Under the pieces are notes generated by a model. It did not search any database. It was not told where the DNA came from and saw nothing but the letters and a program-made list of their open reading frames with translations. 27,988 nt of DNA from contig CAYQQU010000068.1 of NCBI GenBank assembly GCA_964419545.1, forward strand, positions 1 to 27,988, written 5' to 3'. The stretch's first letter is position 1; every line of letters starts with the position of its first letter. This DNA comes from CAYQQU01 sp964419545. GTDB lineage: Bacteria > Bacteroidota > Bacteroidia > Chitinophagales > Saprospiraceae. Shown here piece by piece: positions 1 through 7,574 of this stretch. Position numbers and translations under genes: made by a program.

Positions 1-29
1 TCCAAAAGCTGGGTTTTGCAGCCAAAATG

Positions 30-49
30 ACTACCTCCAAACAAGCTCT
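30..49 (-). repeat. Left copy of a 20-bp repeat found inverted at the other window end
   Basis: Read on the minus strand, this 20-base sequence is identical to 27946-27965 on the plus strand. The similarity continues on both sides: the CGGG-containing stretch before it and a TTTT...AAAA pattern after it match partly. A perfect GAACCC/GGGTTC hairpin with a five-base loop (50-66) sits directly beside it. It is non-coding in both places, so it looks like a dispersed intergenic repeat rather than a conserved protein motif. Confidence 0.8.
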
Positions 50-66
50 GAACCCGCAATGGGTTC

Positions 67-573
67 TTAGTTAAAATTGAATGGGCCAAAGCTAACCCGG
101 CGGCTCTACCGGAATAGAAAGCCGTCTCTCGGGGTCGGCCAAGAAACTCGTCTGAAAAGGGTTGGTTAATCGCCGTTTCGCCCCGGCGAGGGCGAGTGAT
201 CATTCTGGAAGCGCCTGCAGCGCCCATTGCTTTATTTACTCCGGATTATTTACGGATTCCTCTATTGTCGGCCGCCATTCTTGCGTTTGCTCGCTGGTCG
301 ATACGCACCGTATCTCGGGTGCACCAGGCAGGCGCCGGTGTGTCGTCCGCCTGCGCGAACGCAAGCCTGTCAACCGTCTTGACTAAGAACTCGCGAATAA
401 TCCGGGGTACAGGGGAATCGCTGCGGATCAGGGCGCCGGGCGGGCGCCGTCGCCCGAAATCACAAGCCCAAAAGTAGGGAAAGGGGCGTGATTTCATACT
501 GACAAGGTTCAGAGGGAAACGGTGACTTTTGTCATTGCTTGGCGCGGTCCGCTTAACGCATTAATAATCCGGG
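67..573. other. Gene-free stretch with repeat fragments
   Basis: No frame here gives a protein with plausible composition, start signal or family resemblance; the short open frames are rich in Arg, Ala and Pro as expected for chance frames in GC-rich DNA. It contains copies of the dispersed AATAATCCGG motif: minus strand at 241-250, plus strand at 395-407 and plus strand at 563-577. A nine-base inverted pair (63-71 with 382-390, ACTAAGAAC) is also present. I see no tRNA or rRNA. It could be a degraded element or a long untranslated spacer. Confidence 0.5.
395..407 (+). repeat. Dispersed GAATAATCCGGG motif copy
   Basis: A copy of the intergenic motif GAATAATCCGGG. It forms a ten-base inverted pair with 241-250 (CCGGATTATT). 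The motif family is discussed in the findings. Confidence 0.65.
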
Positions 574-577
574 TTAA
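563..577 (+). repeat. Dispersed AATAATCCGGGTTAA motif copy
   Basis: This full-length copy of the dispersed motif overlaps the 3' end region of the leftward START-like gene (stop at 574), so the motif borders or slightly enters the coding end. Its sequence is AATAATCCGGGTTAA. Confidence 0.65.
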
Positions 578-1017
578 CTTTTGGGTTTGCCTTCATCTGG
601 CCGGCCAAGGCTGCGTTCAACGGAACGGAGCACCTGCCTGACGGCCTTTTTGGCTTGCCGGTTGATCATAAAGGCCGGATAGGGGAACCTGGGACGATGC
701 GTCACCTTCCATTCCACATAAGCGCCCCCGTTCTCCGGGCGCAAGGCGATAGTGCCGTAGTAGCGGCGCACCGGCGCCCCCGAGAGGAGCTGATACGTCA
801 GAAACCGGCCCGGGTCGACTGCCGTCAGCTTTTCCCGGAAAGACCGGCCCCCGGCGGTCAGCTGCCGTACGGCGCCGACCTGGTGGTTGTTGGGATTGCC
901 CGGCGCTTCGAGCCGTACCTCGATCGAAGGGGCGGGAGCGCGCCCGAAATCGCTGAGGATCGCCCAGACCGCTTCCGGCGACGCTGTAAAATGGTGCTTG
1001 ACTACAAAACCTGCCAT
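574..1017 (-). CDS. SRPBCC/START-like (polyketide cyclase-type) protein
   Basis: A 147-residue cytosolic protein that reads as a single SRPBCC (START/Bet v1-like) domain. It opens with a first strand carrying HHFTASPEAVWAILSDFG, the usual beta1-helix start of the polyketide-cyclase/AHA1-like group in which 'A..VW..l.D' lines the ligand cavity. It continues with strands around GAVRQLTAGG and FREKLTAVD, and ends in a long basic C-terminal helix (about residues 110-140). The family binds small hydrophobic ligands; the ligand cannot be told from sequence. I chose the ATG at 1017 because the domain begins there; an ATG at 1068 would add 17 residues and translate a copy of the dispersed CCGGG repeat (1029-1040). 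The 143-base gap to the symporter suggests separate transcription. The family assignment is fairly sure, the role unknown. Confidence 0.75.
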   Translation of the reverse strand: MAGFVVKHHFTASPEAVWAILSDFGRAPAPSIEVRLEAPGNPNNHQVGAVRQLTAGGRSFREKLTAVDPGRFLTYQLLSGAPVRRYYGTIALRPENGGAYVEWKVTHRPRFPYPAFMINRQAKKAVRQVLRSVERSLGRPDEGKPKS

Positions 1018-1028
1018 ATGTCTGTGTT

Positions 1029-1040
1029 GAATCCGGGTGA
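1029..1040 (+). repeat. Dispersed motif copy (GAATCCGGGTGA)
   Basis: A diverged copy of the dispersed motif, followed by ACTTT as in the copy at 563-577. It lies just upstream of the START-like gene on the opposite strand, and its position argues against the longer start of that gene. Confidence 0.45.
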
Positions 1041-1160
1041 ACTTTCTAAAGCTTGGCTTGATTTCCATTATGAAAGCTTCGTTCAGAGCCTTCTCTATTT
1101 CTGGCGCCGTGGCTGCGCCGCGGCCATCAGACAACAATTTACACCGAAAGCCTAATCAAC

Positions 1161-2660
1161 CTATTCCCTCGCCCTCCGATTGATCCACCAGCAGATCAGA
1201 AGCGTCGGGGTCAGCCCGGCGATCAGTCCGAAGGCGCCCGTTACACCCGGGTTGCTCCAGGTGAAGGTGGTGTCCGGAAAGAGTTGTTCGCCGAAAAAGT
1301 ACAGCCCGAAGTGGGTGAGGAGGCTCACGCCCGAGGTGATCCACACGATACGCACCGGTACGTGTTCGAAGAGGACGCCCGCTACCAGCGGCGGGATGGC
1401 GGCCAGCACGAGCCCGTAAACGCCGACCTGGCCGAAGATGCCCAGCAGGCGCGGCGGTTCGATGTTGACGAGGAAGGTCAGCACCGCGATGACCACCAGG
1501 ACGACGTGGCTGGCGTTAAACGCGATCTTCATCTTTTGTTTCTGGTCGAGGTCTCGCCGGCTGCCCTTTTCCATGAGCGTGAGCACCAGGTCGTTGGCCG
1601 TAATGGTAGAAAGCCCCACCAGCAGCCCGTCGAGGGTCGACATCGCCGCGGCCAGGAGCACGACGCTGATCAGCGTGAAGACCCAGTCGGGAAAAGCGTT
1701 CTGCAGGTATACCGTCATCACCAGGTCCTGGCGGAACTCGCCGGTAGCCGGATCGACCAGCTGCTCGGGCGGTACGATGACGTGCGCGAAAAAACCCGTG
1801 GTCAGCAACAACAGGAAGATGAAAAAGACGACGGCAAATACGATGATGTAGTTGCGCACCGCCCGGTCGGTCTTCACGTAGAGCGCTTTGGTGAGAATGT
1901 GGGGCTGACACACCAAAGCGGCGCCGATGCAAAAGCCGGCGATGTAAATGGAGAAAAAGTCATTGAACAGCTCGCCGCTCGGGTTGATCAGCTTGAGCAG
2001 GTCGGGGTTTTTATCGTAGATCTGCGTCCACACGCCGGGCTCTTCGGTAATCCAGAGGTAAACCCCCGAACCGACGATGATCGCCGAAATGCCGATCATC
2101 AGAAAGCCCTGCAGCATATTGGTGAAGACGTGCGCGTAGGTGCCGCCCAGAAAAACGTAGCCGGTCACGAAGGTGAGCGTCAGGATCAGGGCGGCGATGT
2201 TCGTCAGGCCCAGCAGCCGCTGCATCACGATGGAGATGCCCCCGACCAGCAGCACGATGAAAGCAAAGGAAAGCAGATTGAGCAGCGCAAAATAAAGCGA
2301 AAAGTCCTGCGACCGGTAGCGCTTGCCGATCCAGTCGGGAATGGTGAGGGCTTTGGCTTTTTCGCCGATCTGCCGAAAGCGGAAAGACAGCAGGATGAGC
2401 ATGGTCACGAAACCGGCAAAGGTGGCGAGCCCCAGGTGCATAAAAGCGGCCAGCCCATCGACGTAGATAAAGCCGGGGTTGATGATGAAAGTGGCCGCCG
2501 AGGCCGTACTCGCCGCGAGGGTGACGCCCACCACCAGGGGAGAGAGATCCCCCCTGCCGATGGCAAAACTTCCGAAATCGTCCGTTTTTTTATGGCCCAG
2601 CCAGCCCAGATAGGCTGTACCGACCAGGTAAATGCTGAATAGGGTCCAGGCTAGTATCAT
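1161..2660 (-). CDS. Sodium/solute symporter (SSS family)
   Basis: A 499-residue inner-membrane transporter of the sodium:solute symporter family (LeuT fold). The hydrophobic profile fits about 13 membrane helices. The N-terminus has the typical first helix followed by GHKKTDDFGSFAIGRGDLSP, the loop where family members carry a 'D[FY]..gGR' motif, and then a helix with TLAASTASAATFIINPGFIY, which matches the second, sodium-binding helix. Substrates in the family include pantothenate, acetate, proline, sugars and iodide; the PanF/ActP-like branch is the nearest by eye, but the substrate cannot be fixed. Length is normal for the family. It lies 41 bases after the alpha/beta hydrolase gene, on the same strand, and may be the last gene of that transcript, perhaps importing a product of the hydrolases; that link is inference. 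Confidence 0.9.
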   Translation of the reverse strand: MILAWTLFSIYLVGTAYLGWLGHKKTDDFGSFAIGRGDLSPLVVGVTLAASTASAATFIINPGFIYVDGLAAFMHLGLATFAGFVTMLILLSFRFRQIGEKAKALTIPDWIGKRYRSQDFSLYFALLNLLSFAFIVLLVGGISIVMQRLLGLTNIAALILTLTFVTGYVFLGGTYAHVFTNMLQGFLMIGISAIIVGSGVYLWITEEPGVWTQIYDKNPDLLKLINPSGELFNDFFSIYIAGFCIGAALVCQPHILTKALYVKTDRAVRNYIIVFAVVFFIFLLLLTTGFFAHVIVPPEQLVDPATGEFRQDLVMTVYLQNAFPDWVFTLISVVLLAAAMSTLDGLLVGLSTITANDLVLTLMEKGSRRDLDQKQKMKIAFNASHVVLVVIAVLTFLVNIEPPRLLGIFGQVGVYGLVLAAIPPLVAGVLFEHVPVRIVWITSGVSLLTHFGLYFFGEQLFPDTTFTWSNPGVTGAFGLIAGLTPTLLICWWINRRARE

Positions 2661-2701
2661 GGTCGCAACAACTTTTTATTGAATTCCTTGCGGGTCAATG
2701 G

Positions 2702-3562
2702 CTAAACCTGCACAGGGGTCATTAAAAAATCCTCGATGGCTTTCGCGGTGGCTTTGGCGCCTTCCCCGAAAAGCATGGTCAGGTGATTGCCGGGTACTTC
2801 CACGTAGCGGGCGTCGGCCAGCAGGTTGACGGTTTCCATAGCCAGCTCCTTGGGCAATACCGCCGGCGTTCCTTCCGGGCCGAAGCTTCCGGTGGCGTTG
2901 ATCAGGAGGGCCGGCTGGGTGGCTTTTTTGAGGTGGGCCAGCCATTCCAGGCCGAGGCCCAGCGCGCCGTCGACAGCTTGCTTGATGTGGGCCGGCTTGG
3001 CGCGCGTAGTGACGCCGCCGTCGGGCAGGTCAGCCACGTCGGCGCGGTAGTAGTTCTCCATTTGGGGCAGCCAGCGGTCCCGGATGTAGGGCGCTGTTTT
3101 GATCTGTTCGAGGTAGACCTGAAAAGACGGCCATTTTTTACCCAGCCGCTGTACCGACGGAGCGATGAGTTCCCGCACCTTGGGATGCAGGCGGGCGGCG
3201 GCGTCGATCAGCACCAGGTGCGATACCCGGTCGGGATAGTTGGCGGCCAGGTAAATGGTGACGAGCGCCCCGAAAGAATGGCCGCCCATCGCTACCTGGT
3301 CGAGCCCCAGGTGATCCAGGAGGCCCATAATGTCGCGGACGTGATCCGCCATCTGATAGCCGTGCGCCGGCTTGCTGCTTAAGCCTCGCCCCCGCAGGTC
3401 GACGCTGATGACGCGGCGGCCCGGGCTGAGCCCCGCGGCGACCAGTTCGTCAAAAGCATGCGCATTGGCGGTCAGGCCGTGCATGAGCACTAATGGTTGT
3501 TTTTCGCCCGGGTGGTCCAGGTAGGAGATCTTCACGCCGTTGGTTCGGATTGAATGACGCAT
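2702..3562 (-). CDS. Alpha/beta hydrolase
   Basis: A 286-residue cytosolic alpha/beta-fold hydrolase. The oxyanion-hole HG is at residues 28-29 (LVLMHGLTA), the nucleophile elbow is GGHSFG with Ser96, the loop DLRGRGLS follows strand 4 (about residues 55-62), and the likely catalytic His is His260 (VPGNHLTM). The acidic residue is probably in the segment near 210-225 but is not clear by eye. The fold covers esterases, dehalogenases, epoxide hydrolases and C-C bond hydrolases; the sequence resembles general esterase/haloperoxidase-like members and the substrate is open. It has no signal peptide, unlike its neighbour 11 bases upstream (the PHB-depolymerase-type esterase), with which it almost certainly shares a transcript. 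The ATG at 3562 is the only good start. Confidence 0.9.
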   Translation of the reverse strand: MRHSIRTNGVKISYLDHPGEKQPLVLMHGLTANAHAFDELVAAGLSPGRRVISVDLRGRGLSSKPAHGYQMADHVRDIMGLLDHLGLDQVAMGGHSFGALVTIYLAANYPDRVSHLVLIDAAARLHPKVRELIAPSVQRLGKKWPSFQVYLEQIKTAPYIRDRWLPQMENYYRADVADLPDGGVTTRAKPAHIKQAVDGALGLGLEWLAHLKKATQPALLINATGSFGPEGTPAVLPKELAMETVNLLADARYVEVPGNHLTMLFGEGAKATAKAIEDFLMTPVQV

Positions 3563-3573
3563 GGTGTATTTGT

Positions 3574-4542
3574 TTAGGGTAATAATCCAAAGAAACGAGC
3601 CGTCCAGTAGGTGGAATAAAAGTCGATGTCCTTGGCAAACTGATCGACTTCGCCACCCTGGATGGGGCCGTCGCCCGGGTCGACGGCGATGGCATGGCCC
3701 AGGTTTTGCATATCGTAGCGTGCGACAAAGGGCTCGTTACCCTCCGACCCCCATCGCCGGTAGGTCACGCCGGCGATATCCTGAAAATTACTGACGGTCG
3801 TACCGTCGGCTGGCGCCAGGTCGAAAAGGTAGGTCCATTGTTCGGTCATTTCCCGGGCGTTGGCGAAGCGGACGATGCCGTCGTCAATCCCGTGAAAGAT
3901 GGCCAGCCGGGGGTAGGCGCCGGAGAATTCCGGGTTCTGCGCTTTTACCTTCCCGGCCCATTCTTCGGGGCTGAGATCAACTTCCCCTTGCATGGCAGAC
4001 AAGCCGGTGGCCAGGTTATTTGCAGCAGCGAACGGGACACCCGATAGCGCGGCGCCGGCGGAAAAGAGTTCGGGATAGGCCGCCAGCAGCGCCGGCGTCA
4101 TGGCCCCGCCCGCGGAGAAGCCGGTTGCGAAGATGCGATCCGCGGCTACCTCGTGCTGTTCGCGTACGTGGTCGATCATCTGTTTGATGGAGGCGGTTTC
4201 GCCCTGCTCGCGCGCCGCGTCGTCCGGCGTAAACCAGTTGAAACAGCGCTGGAGGTTGTTCGTTATGCGCTGCTGCGGATAGAGGACCAGAAATTGGTGC
4301 TCCTCGGCCAGCTCGTTCCAGCCGGTCCAGGCTGCCATATCCGCCACCGTGGAGCCGCAGCCGTGCAGGACGACTACCAGCGGCGCCTCATCGGGCAGGG
4401 ATTCCGGGACGTACAGGAAGGCGTCCAGCGCGCCCGGGTTGCTGCCGAAGTCGGTTAGTTCCACCAATCCGGCCTCCTGGGAGGATTGGCACTGCGAAGC
4501 GCTCAGGAAAAGCGTCGTAAGCAATAGAAAGGTCCATTTCAT
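3574..4542 (-). CDS. Secreted PHB-depolymerase-family esterase
   Basis: A 322-residue exported esterase of the PHB depolymerase/LpqC type (also related to feruloyl/acetyl esterases of family CE1). An N-terminal signal (residues 1-17) ends at Cys18 (SASQC), a possible but atypical lipoprotein site. The fold's landmarks are the oxyanion strand VVVLHGCG (57-63), an aromatic NWFTPDDA segment, the nucleophile GFSAGG with Ser143, the acid in HGIDDGIV (Asp220 or Asp221), and the His in LGHAIAVDPGDG (His283), which is where family members have 'GHawpG'. Known members cleave short polyester chains or acyl groups on polysaccharides outside the cytoplasm. The gene is followed 11 bases later by a cytosolic hydrolase and then a symporter, an arrangement compatible with degrading an external ester and importing the product. 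Family is sure, substrate is not. Confidence 0.88.
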   Translation of the reverse strand: MKWTFLLLTTLFLSASQCQSSQEAGLVELTDFGSNPGALDAFLYVPESLPDEAPLVVVLHGCGSTVADMAAWTGWNELAEEHQFLVLYPQQRITNNLQRCFNWFTPDDAAREQGETASIKQMIDHVREQHEVAADRIFATGFSAGGAMTPALLAAYPELFSAGAALSGVPFAAANNLATGLSAMQGEVDLSPEEWAGKVKAQNPEFSGAYPRLAIFHGIDDGIVRFANAREMTEQWTYLFDLAPADGTTVSNFQDIAGVTYRRWGSEGNEPFVARYDMQNLGHAIAVDPGDGPIQGGEVDQFAKDIDFYSTYWTARFFGLLP

Positions 4543-4585
4543 TGTTCCGGATTTTAACTTAAATTTTTATCTATTCCCTTTCCCC

Positions 4586-6076
4586 TCATTTCCAAATGGC
4601 AAAAAACAAGTACATCATCGCTGCGCCCGTTCCCGCCGTCAGCGCGTACGGCAATTGGGTGCGCACGTGGTCGATATGGTCCGTCGCCGAGGCCATCGAC
4701 GACAGGATGGTCGTATCGGATATCGGCGAGCAGTGGTCGCCGAAGACGCCGCCGCCCAGGGAGGCCGCGATCGTCAGATAAACATCGGCGCCCATCGTTT
4801 CGGCCATCGGCACGGCGATGGGGATCATAATGCCGAAGGTGCCCCAGGAGGTGCCCGTCGAGAACGCGATAAAACAACTGATCAGGAAGACGAGCAGGGG
4901 CGCGAAACCGGGCGAGAGCCAGGCGCCGGCTACTTCGGCTACGTAGCGTCCGGTTTCCATCTTACCGCAGACGTCGCCGATGGCGAAAGCCAGCATCATC
5001 AGCAGGGCCAGTGGCATCATGCCGGAGATGCCCTTCAGCGTCAATTCGACCATCTCCTTCAGCCGCATGATGCCCTGCGTGCGGTATAAGATCATGGAAA
5101 AGAGGATGGACGTCAATACCGCGATCAGCACTGCCGTCGAGCCGGAACCCTGCCCGATGGCGAACAAGACCTGGCGCACCTGACCGGCTTCCGGCCGTGC
5201 TTCCAGGGCCGCCTCCCAGCCCGTTACGGCCAGCATCACCGGCATCATCAGCACCATCACGAGAATGGGGAGCACCATATTGAAGGCCCGCGGGGTGACG
5301 CCCTTTTTGACGCTGACGTCGGTGAGCTCCTCCGACAGCATGGGCTGGGCGTCGTCGCTCAGCACTTTCCCTTCCTCGCGGGCGCGCCGCTCGGCCTTGA
5401 CCATCGGGCCGTAGTCTTTGCGGAAAAAGACGAGGAGGAGCGCCAGGAGGAGTGCGAAGATGGGATAAAAGTTGTACTTCAGCGCCCGGAACATGGTCGC
5501 GAAGGGGTCCTGGAAACCCTCTTGCAGGAGGAGCGTCATGATGAACGCGCCCCAGCCGTTGAACGGGATGAGGATGCTCGACGGCGCCGAGCTGGAGTCG
5601 GCCAGGTACGCCAGCTTTTCCCGCGAGATGCGCAGCCGGTCGAACAAGGGGCGGTACAGCGCGCCGACCGTCAGCACCGAGATGCTGGATTCTACGAAGA
5701 TCAGCAAGCCCGTCAGCCACGCCAGAAACTGTACGACGATCCGGTTGCTGCCGCTTTTTTTCTGCTCGTAGCGGTCGAGCACCCGGTAGATGTGTTTGAT
5801 AAACCCGTCGACGCCGCCCGAGCGCTGGATAAAGATGATCAGCGCCCCCACCAGCGCACAAAACATAATGGTGCGCGTATTGCCCGGTTCTTTGAAGACG
5901 TCGACCAGCGCCTGGACGGTGTCAAAACTACCGGTCAATGGATCGCCCCCGCTGATGATGATCCACCCCAGCCAGATACCGAACAGCAGAGAAATGAAGA
6001 CCTGCTTGGTCAGTATGGCCAGGGCAATCGCCACTACCGGCGGGACCAGCGACCAGAAACCGTAGTCTTGCTCCAT
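4586..6076 (-). CDS. nhaC: Na+/H+ antiporter, NhaC family
   Basis: A 496-residue multi-spanning inner-membrane protein of the NhaC family (Na+:H+ antiporter superfamily). Family-typical stretches are FISLLFGIWLGWIIISGG near residues 27-44, the region VQFLAWLTGLLIFVESSISVLTVGALYRPL, STGTSWGTFGIMIPIAVP in the C-terminal half, and GGGVFGDHCSPISDTTILSSMAS near the end. The last carries the GD.CSP.SDTT signature seen throughout NhaC proteins. A hydrophilic, charged loop (about 215-255, 'KAERRAREEGKVLSDDAQ') divides the two halves. Family members exchange sodium for protons, though some bacterial homologues have been reassigned to organic substrates. It sits 43 bases upstream of the esterase gene on the same strand. 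Twin hairpins lie just upstream (6110-6184). Confidence 0.92.
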   Translation of the reverse strand: MEQDYGFWSLVPPVVAIALAILTKQVFISLLFGIWLGWIIISGGDPLTGSFDTVQALVDVFKEPGNTRTIMFCALVGALIIFIQRSGGVDGFIKHIYRVLDRYEQKKSGSNRIVVQFLAWLTGLLIFVESSISVLTVGALYRPLFDRLRISREKLAYLADSSSAPSSILIPFNGWGAFIMTLLLQEGFQDPFATMFRALKYNFYPIFALLLALLLVFFRKDYGPMVKAERRAREEGKVLSDDAQPMLSEELTDVSVKKGVTPRAFNMVLPILVMVLMMPVMLAVTGWEAALEARPEAGQVRQVLFAIGQGSGSTAVLIAVLTSILFSMILYRTQGIMRLKEMVELTLKGISGMMPLALLMMLAFAIGDVCGKMETGRYVAEVAGAWLSPGFAPLLVFLISCFIAFSTGTSWGTFGIMIPIAVPMAETMGADVYLTIAASLGGGVFGDHCSPISDTTILSSMASATDHIDHVRTQLPYALTAGTGAAMMYLFFAIWK

Positions 6077-6109
6077 GTTTTTGGGCTAAAGTTAATGAAT
6101 TGCGATGAA

Positions 6110-6184
6110 CTCCGGGCCTTGCTTCCAGCCAAGACCCGGAGAACGGGCGGCAACTCCGGGCCTTGCTTCGAGCAAGACCCGGAG
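6110..6184. repeat. Two tandem strong hairpins (44-bp period)
   Basis: Two near-identical stem-loops, 6110-6141 and 6154-6184, sit in the 114 bases between the PBP4 gene and nhaC. Each begins with CTCCGGGCCTTG and ends with AAGACCCGGAG. In the second copy about 14 base pairs form with a single mismatch around a loop of roughly three bases. No T-run follows on either side, so an ordinary intrinsic terminator is less likely than a REP-like element or an mRNA-stabilising structure. Confidence 0.85.
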
Positions 6185-6190
6185 TTACCA

Positions 6191-7519
6191 TCAATAATTC
6201 CCATAAACATACCCCAACACTCGTTCCATCTCCTCCTTCAGCGGCCGCGACGAAGTCGTGTAGTTGTTGTGCATAAAGCTGAAGATCAGCACCTTCCCGC
6301 TGCGCGTCCGCAGATAGCCGCTCAGGCAGTGTTTGTTGCGCAGCGTTCCCGTTTTGGCGAAAACGTAGGGTTGTTCTTTGCCGCCGTACCACGCTTCGAT
6401 GGTGCCCGAGCGACCGCCCGCCGGAAAGAGGTCGAACAGGCGTTCGGTCGGATATTCGAGGTAGAGGCGGTGCAGCAGGCCGACGATGCTGCGCGGCGTA
6501 AACAGGTTGTACCGCGACAAGCCGGAACCGTCGTACCATTGCGGCGGGTCGGGCAGGAAGGACAGGAGGCTGTCAGTGGCGTAAGCGATGATCGAATCCG
6601 TGCACTGGTAGCCGAGCTGCACATCGGAAGCCATCAGCAGCAGTTGCTCGGCTACGAAATTGTCGCTGTCCTGCATCAGGCGGCGGTAGAGGGTGTCGGG
6701 CGTGGGGAGGTAGAGCGTGACGCTGTCGAGGCCGGGCGGCAGGGGGCCCTCCCAATGTGCGACCGGCCGGTGCAGGGTGTCGCTGAGCAGGCGCGTCAGC
6801 CGGCGGGGGGTAGGGCGGAACGGCGCTTCGGCCATTTCTTCGATCTGTTGGGGCGCGACCACGAAGCGGTTGGCCGCTTCTTCCCGCCAAACGGGCCTTG
6901 CCTGGGCTTCGGCGGCGAAGGTGACGGCCGGAATAAAAGTAGCGGGCGCTACTACGCGACGAAGCGAATCGGGCGGATAAAAGCGCACGACGTTCCCGTA
7001 GAGGGGCAGGGGCGACTTTTCCGGTTGAAAAGCATAGGGGTAATCGTCCCAGGCCCAGCCCGCGCCGTACCGCTCGTCGCGGAAGTTGTGCGTCGAAAAG
7101 AATACCGGCCCGTCGAAGCGCTCCGGCGGCGCCAACACGTACCACGGCAGCTCGAAATCGGGATGGAGCAGCATGGGGTTGGCGGCGCCCCAGAAAAGGA
7201 GCGTATCGCCCGCCAGACCGTAATGCAACACGGGCACGCGGTCGCCCAGCACGCGCAGCGCGGTGTACAGCGTGAAGATCTTGGTGTTCGAAGCCGGCGT
7301 GAAATAGCGGTCGGCCTGGTAGGTATACAGCCAGTTGCCGGCGGCCGGATCGAAAAGGGCGAAACCGGTGAAGCTGCGGCTGAACACGGGCGAGTCGACG
7401 ACCAGCTGCTGCAGCGTGCGCCGCTCCGTGCGGCTCAGGGGTTGCGTCAGGCTGCAGCTCCACCCGAACAATAAGGCGAGAAGAAACAGATAATTCGTTA
7501 TTTTCGGCACATTGGACAT
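6191..7519 (-). CDS. dacB: D-alanyl-D-alanine carboxypeptidase/endopeptidase (PBP4-type, S13)
   Basis: A 442-residue penicillin-binding protein of peptidase family S13, which trims D-Ala from peptidoglycan stems and cuts cross-links in the periplasm. All three active-site motifs are visible: SxxK as SNTK (Ser77, Lys80 from this start), SxN as DSDNFVAEQLL, and KTG as FAKTGTLRNKHCLSGY. A hydrophobic leader (residues 6-20) ends at Cys22 (GWSC), so it may be a lipoprotein, although the lipobox is not classical. The S13 family normally has a large insertion between SxxK and SxN, and the long spacing here agrees. I used the ATG at 7519 because it gives the best signal peptide; an ATG at 7537 (MSKRVA...) is possible. 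It is divergent from another SxxK hydrolase, with about 55 bases between the starts. Confidence 0.88.
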   Translation of the reverse strand: MSNVPKITNYLFLLALLFGWSCSLTQPLSRTERRTLQQLVVDSPVFSRSFTGFALFDPAAGNWLYTYQADRYFTPASNTKIFTLYTALRVLGDRVPVLHYGLAGDTLLFWGAANPMLLHPDFELPWYVLAPPERFDGPVFFSTHNFRDERYGAGWAWDDYPYAFQPEKSPLPLYGNVVRFYPPDSLRRVVAPATFIPAVTFAAEAQARPVWREEAANRFVVAPQQIEEMAEAPFRPTPRRLTRLLSDTLHRPVAHWEGPLPPGLDSVTLYLPTPDTLYRRLMQDSDNFVAEQLLLMASDVQLGYQCTDSIIAYATDSLLSFLPDPPQWYDGSGLSRYNLFTPRSIVGLLHRLYLEYPTERLFDLFPAGGRSGTIEAWYGGKEQPYVFAKTGTLRNKHCLSGYLRTRSGKVLIFSFMHNNYTTSSRPLKEEMERVLGYVYGNY

Positions 7520-7574
7520 TGCGACACGTTTTGACATGGCGTATTCAGATACTAAGCGGTTGCGAGCGCGGCGG

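Noticed and set aside
162..497. Short open frames in the left gene-free region
   Set aside because: Three overlapping short frames on both strands with chance-like composition and no ribosome-binding or family evidence.
1284..2642. Long plus-strand open frame opposite the symporter gene
   Set aside because: It is the antisense shadow of a membrane protein gene; its composition is rich in His, Asp, Gln and Arg with no domain, and the minus-strand protein matches a known family throughout.
5522..7474. 650-codon plus-strand open frame across nhaC and the PBP4 gene
   Set aside because: It spans two genes on the opposite strand that have complete catalytic or family motifs; the translated product is low in hydrophobic order and looks like antisense of GC-rich codons.
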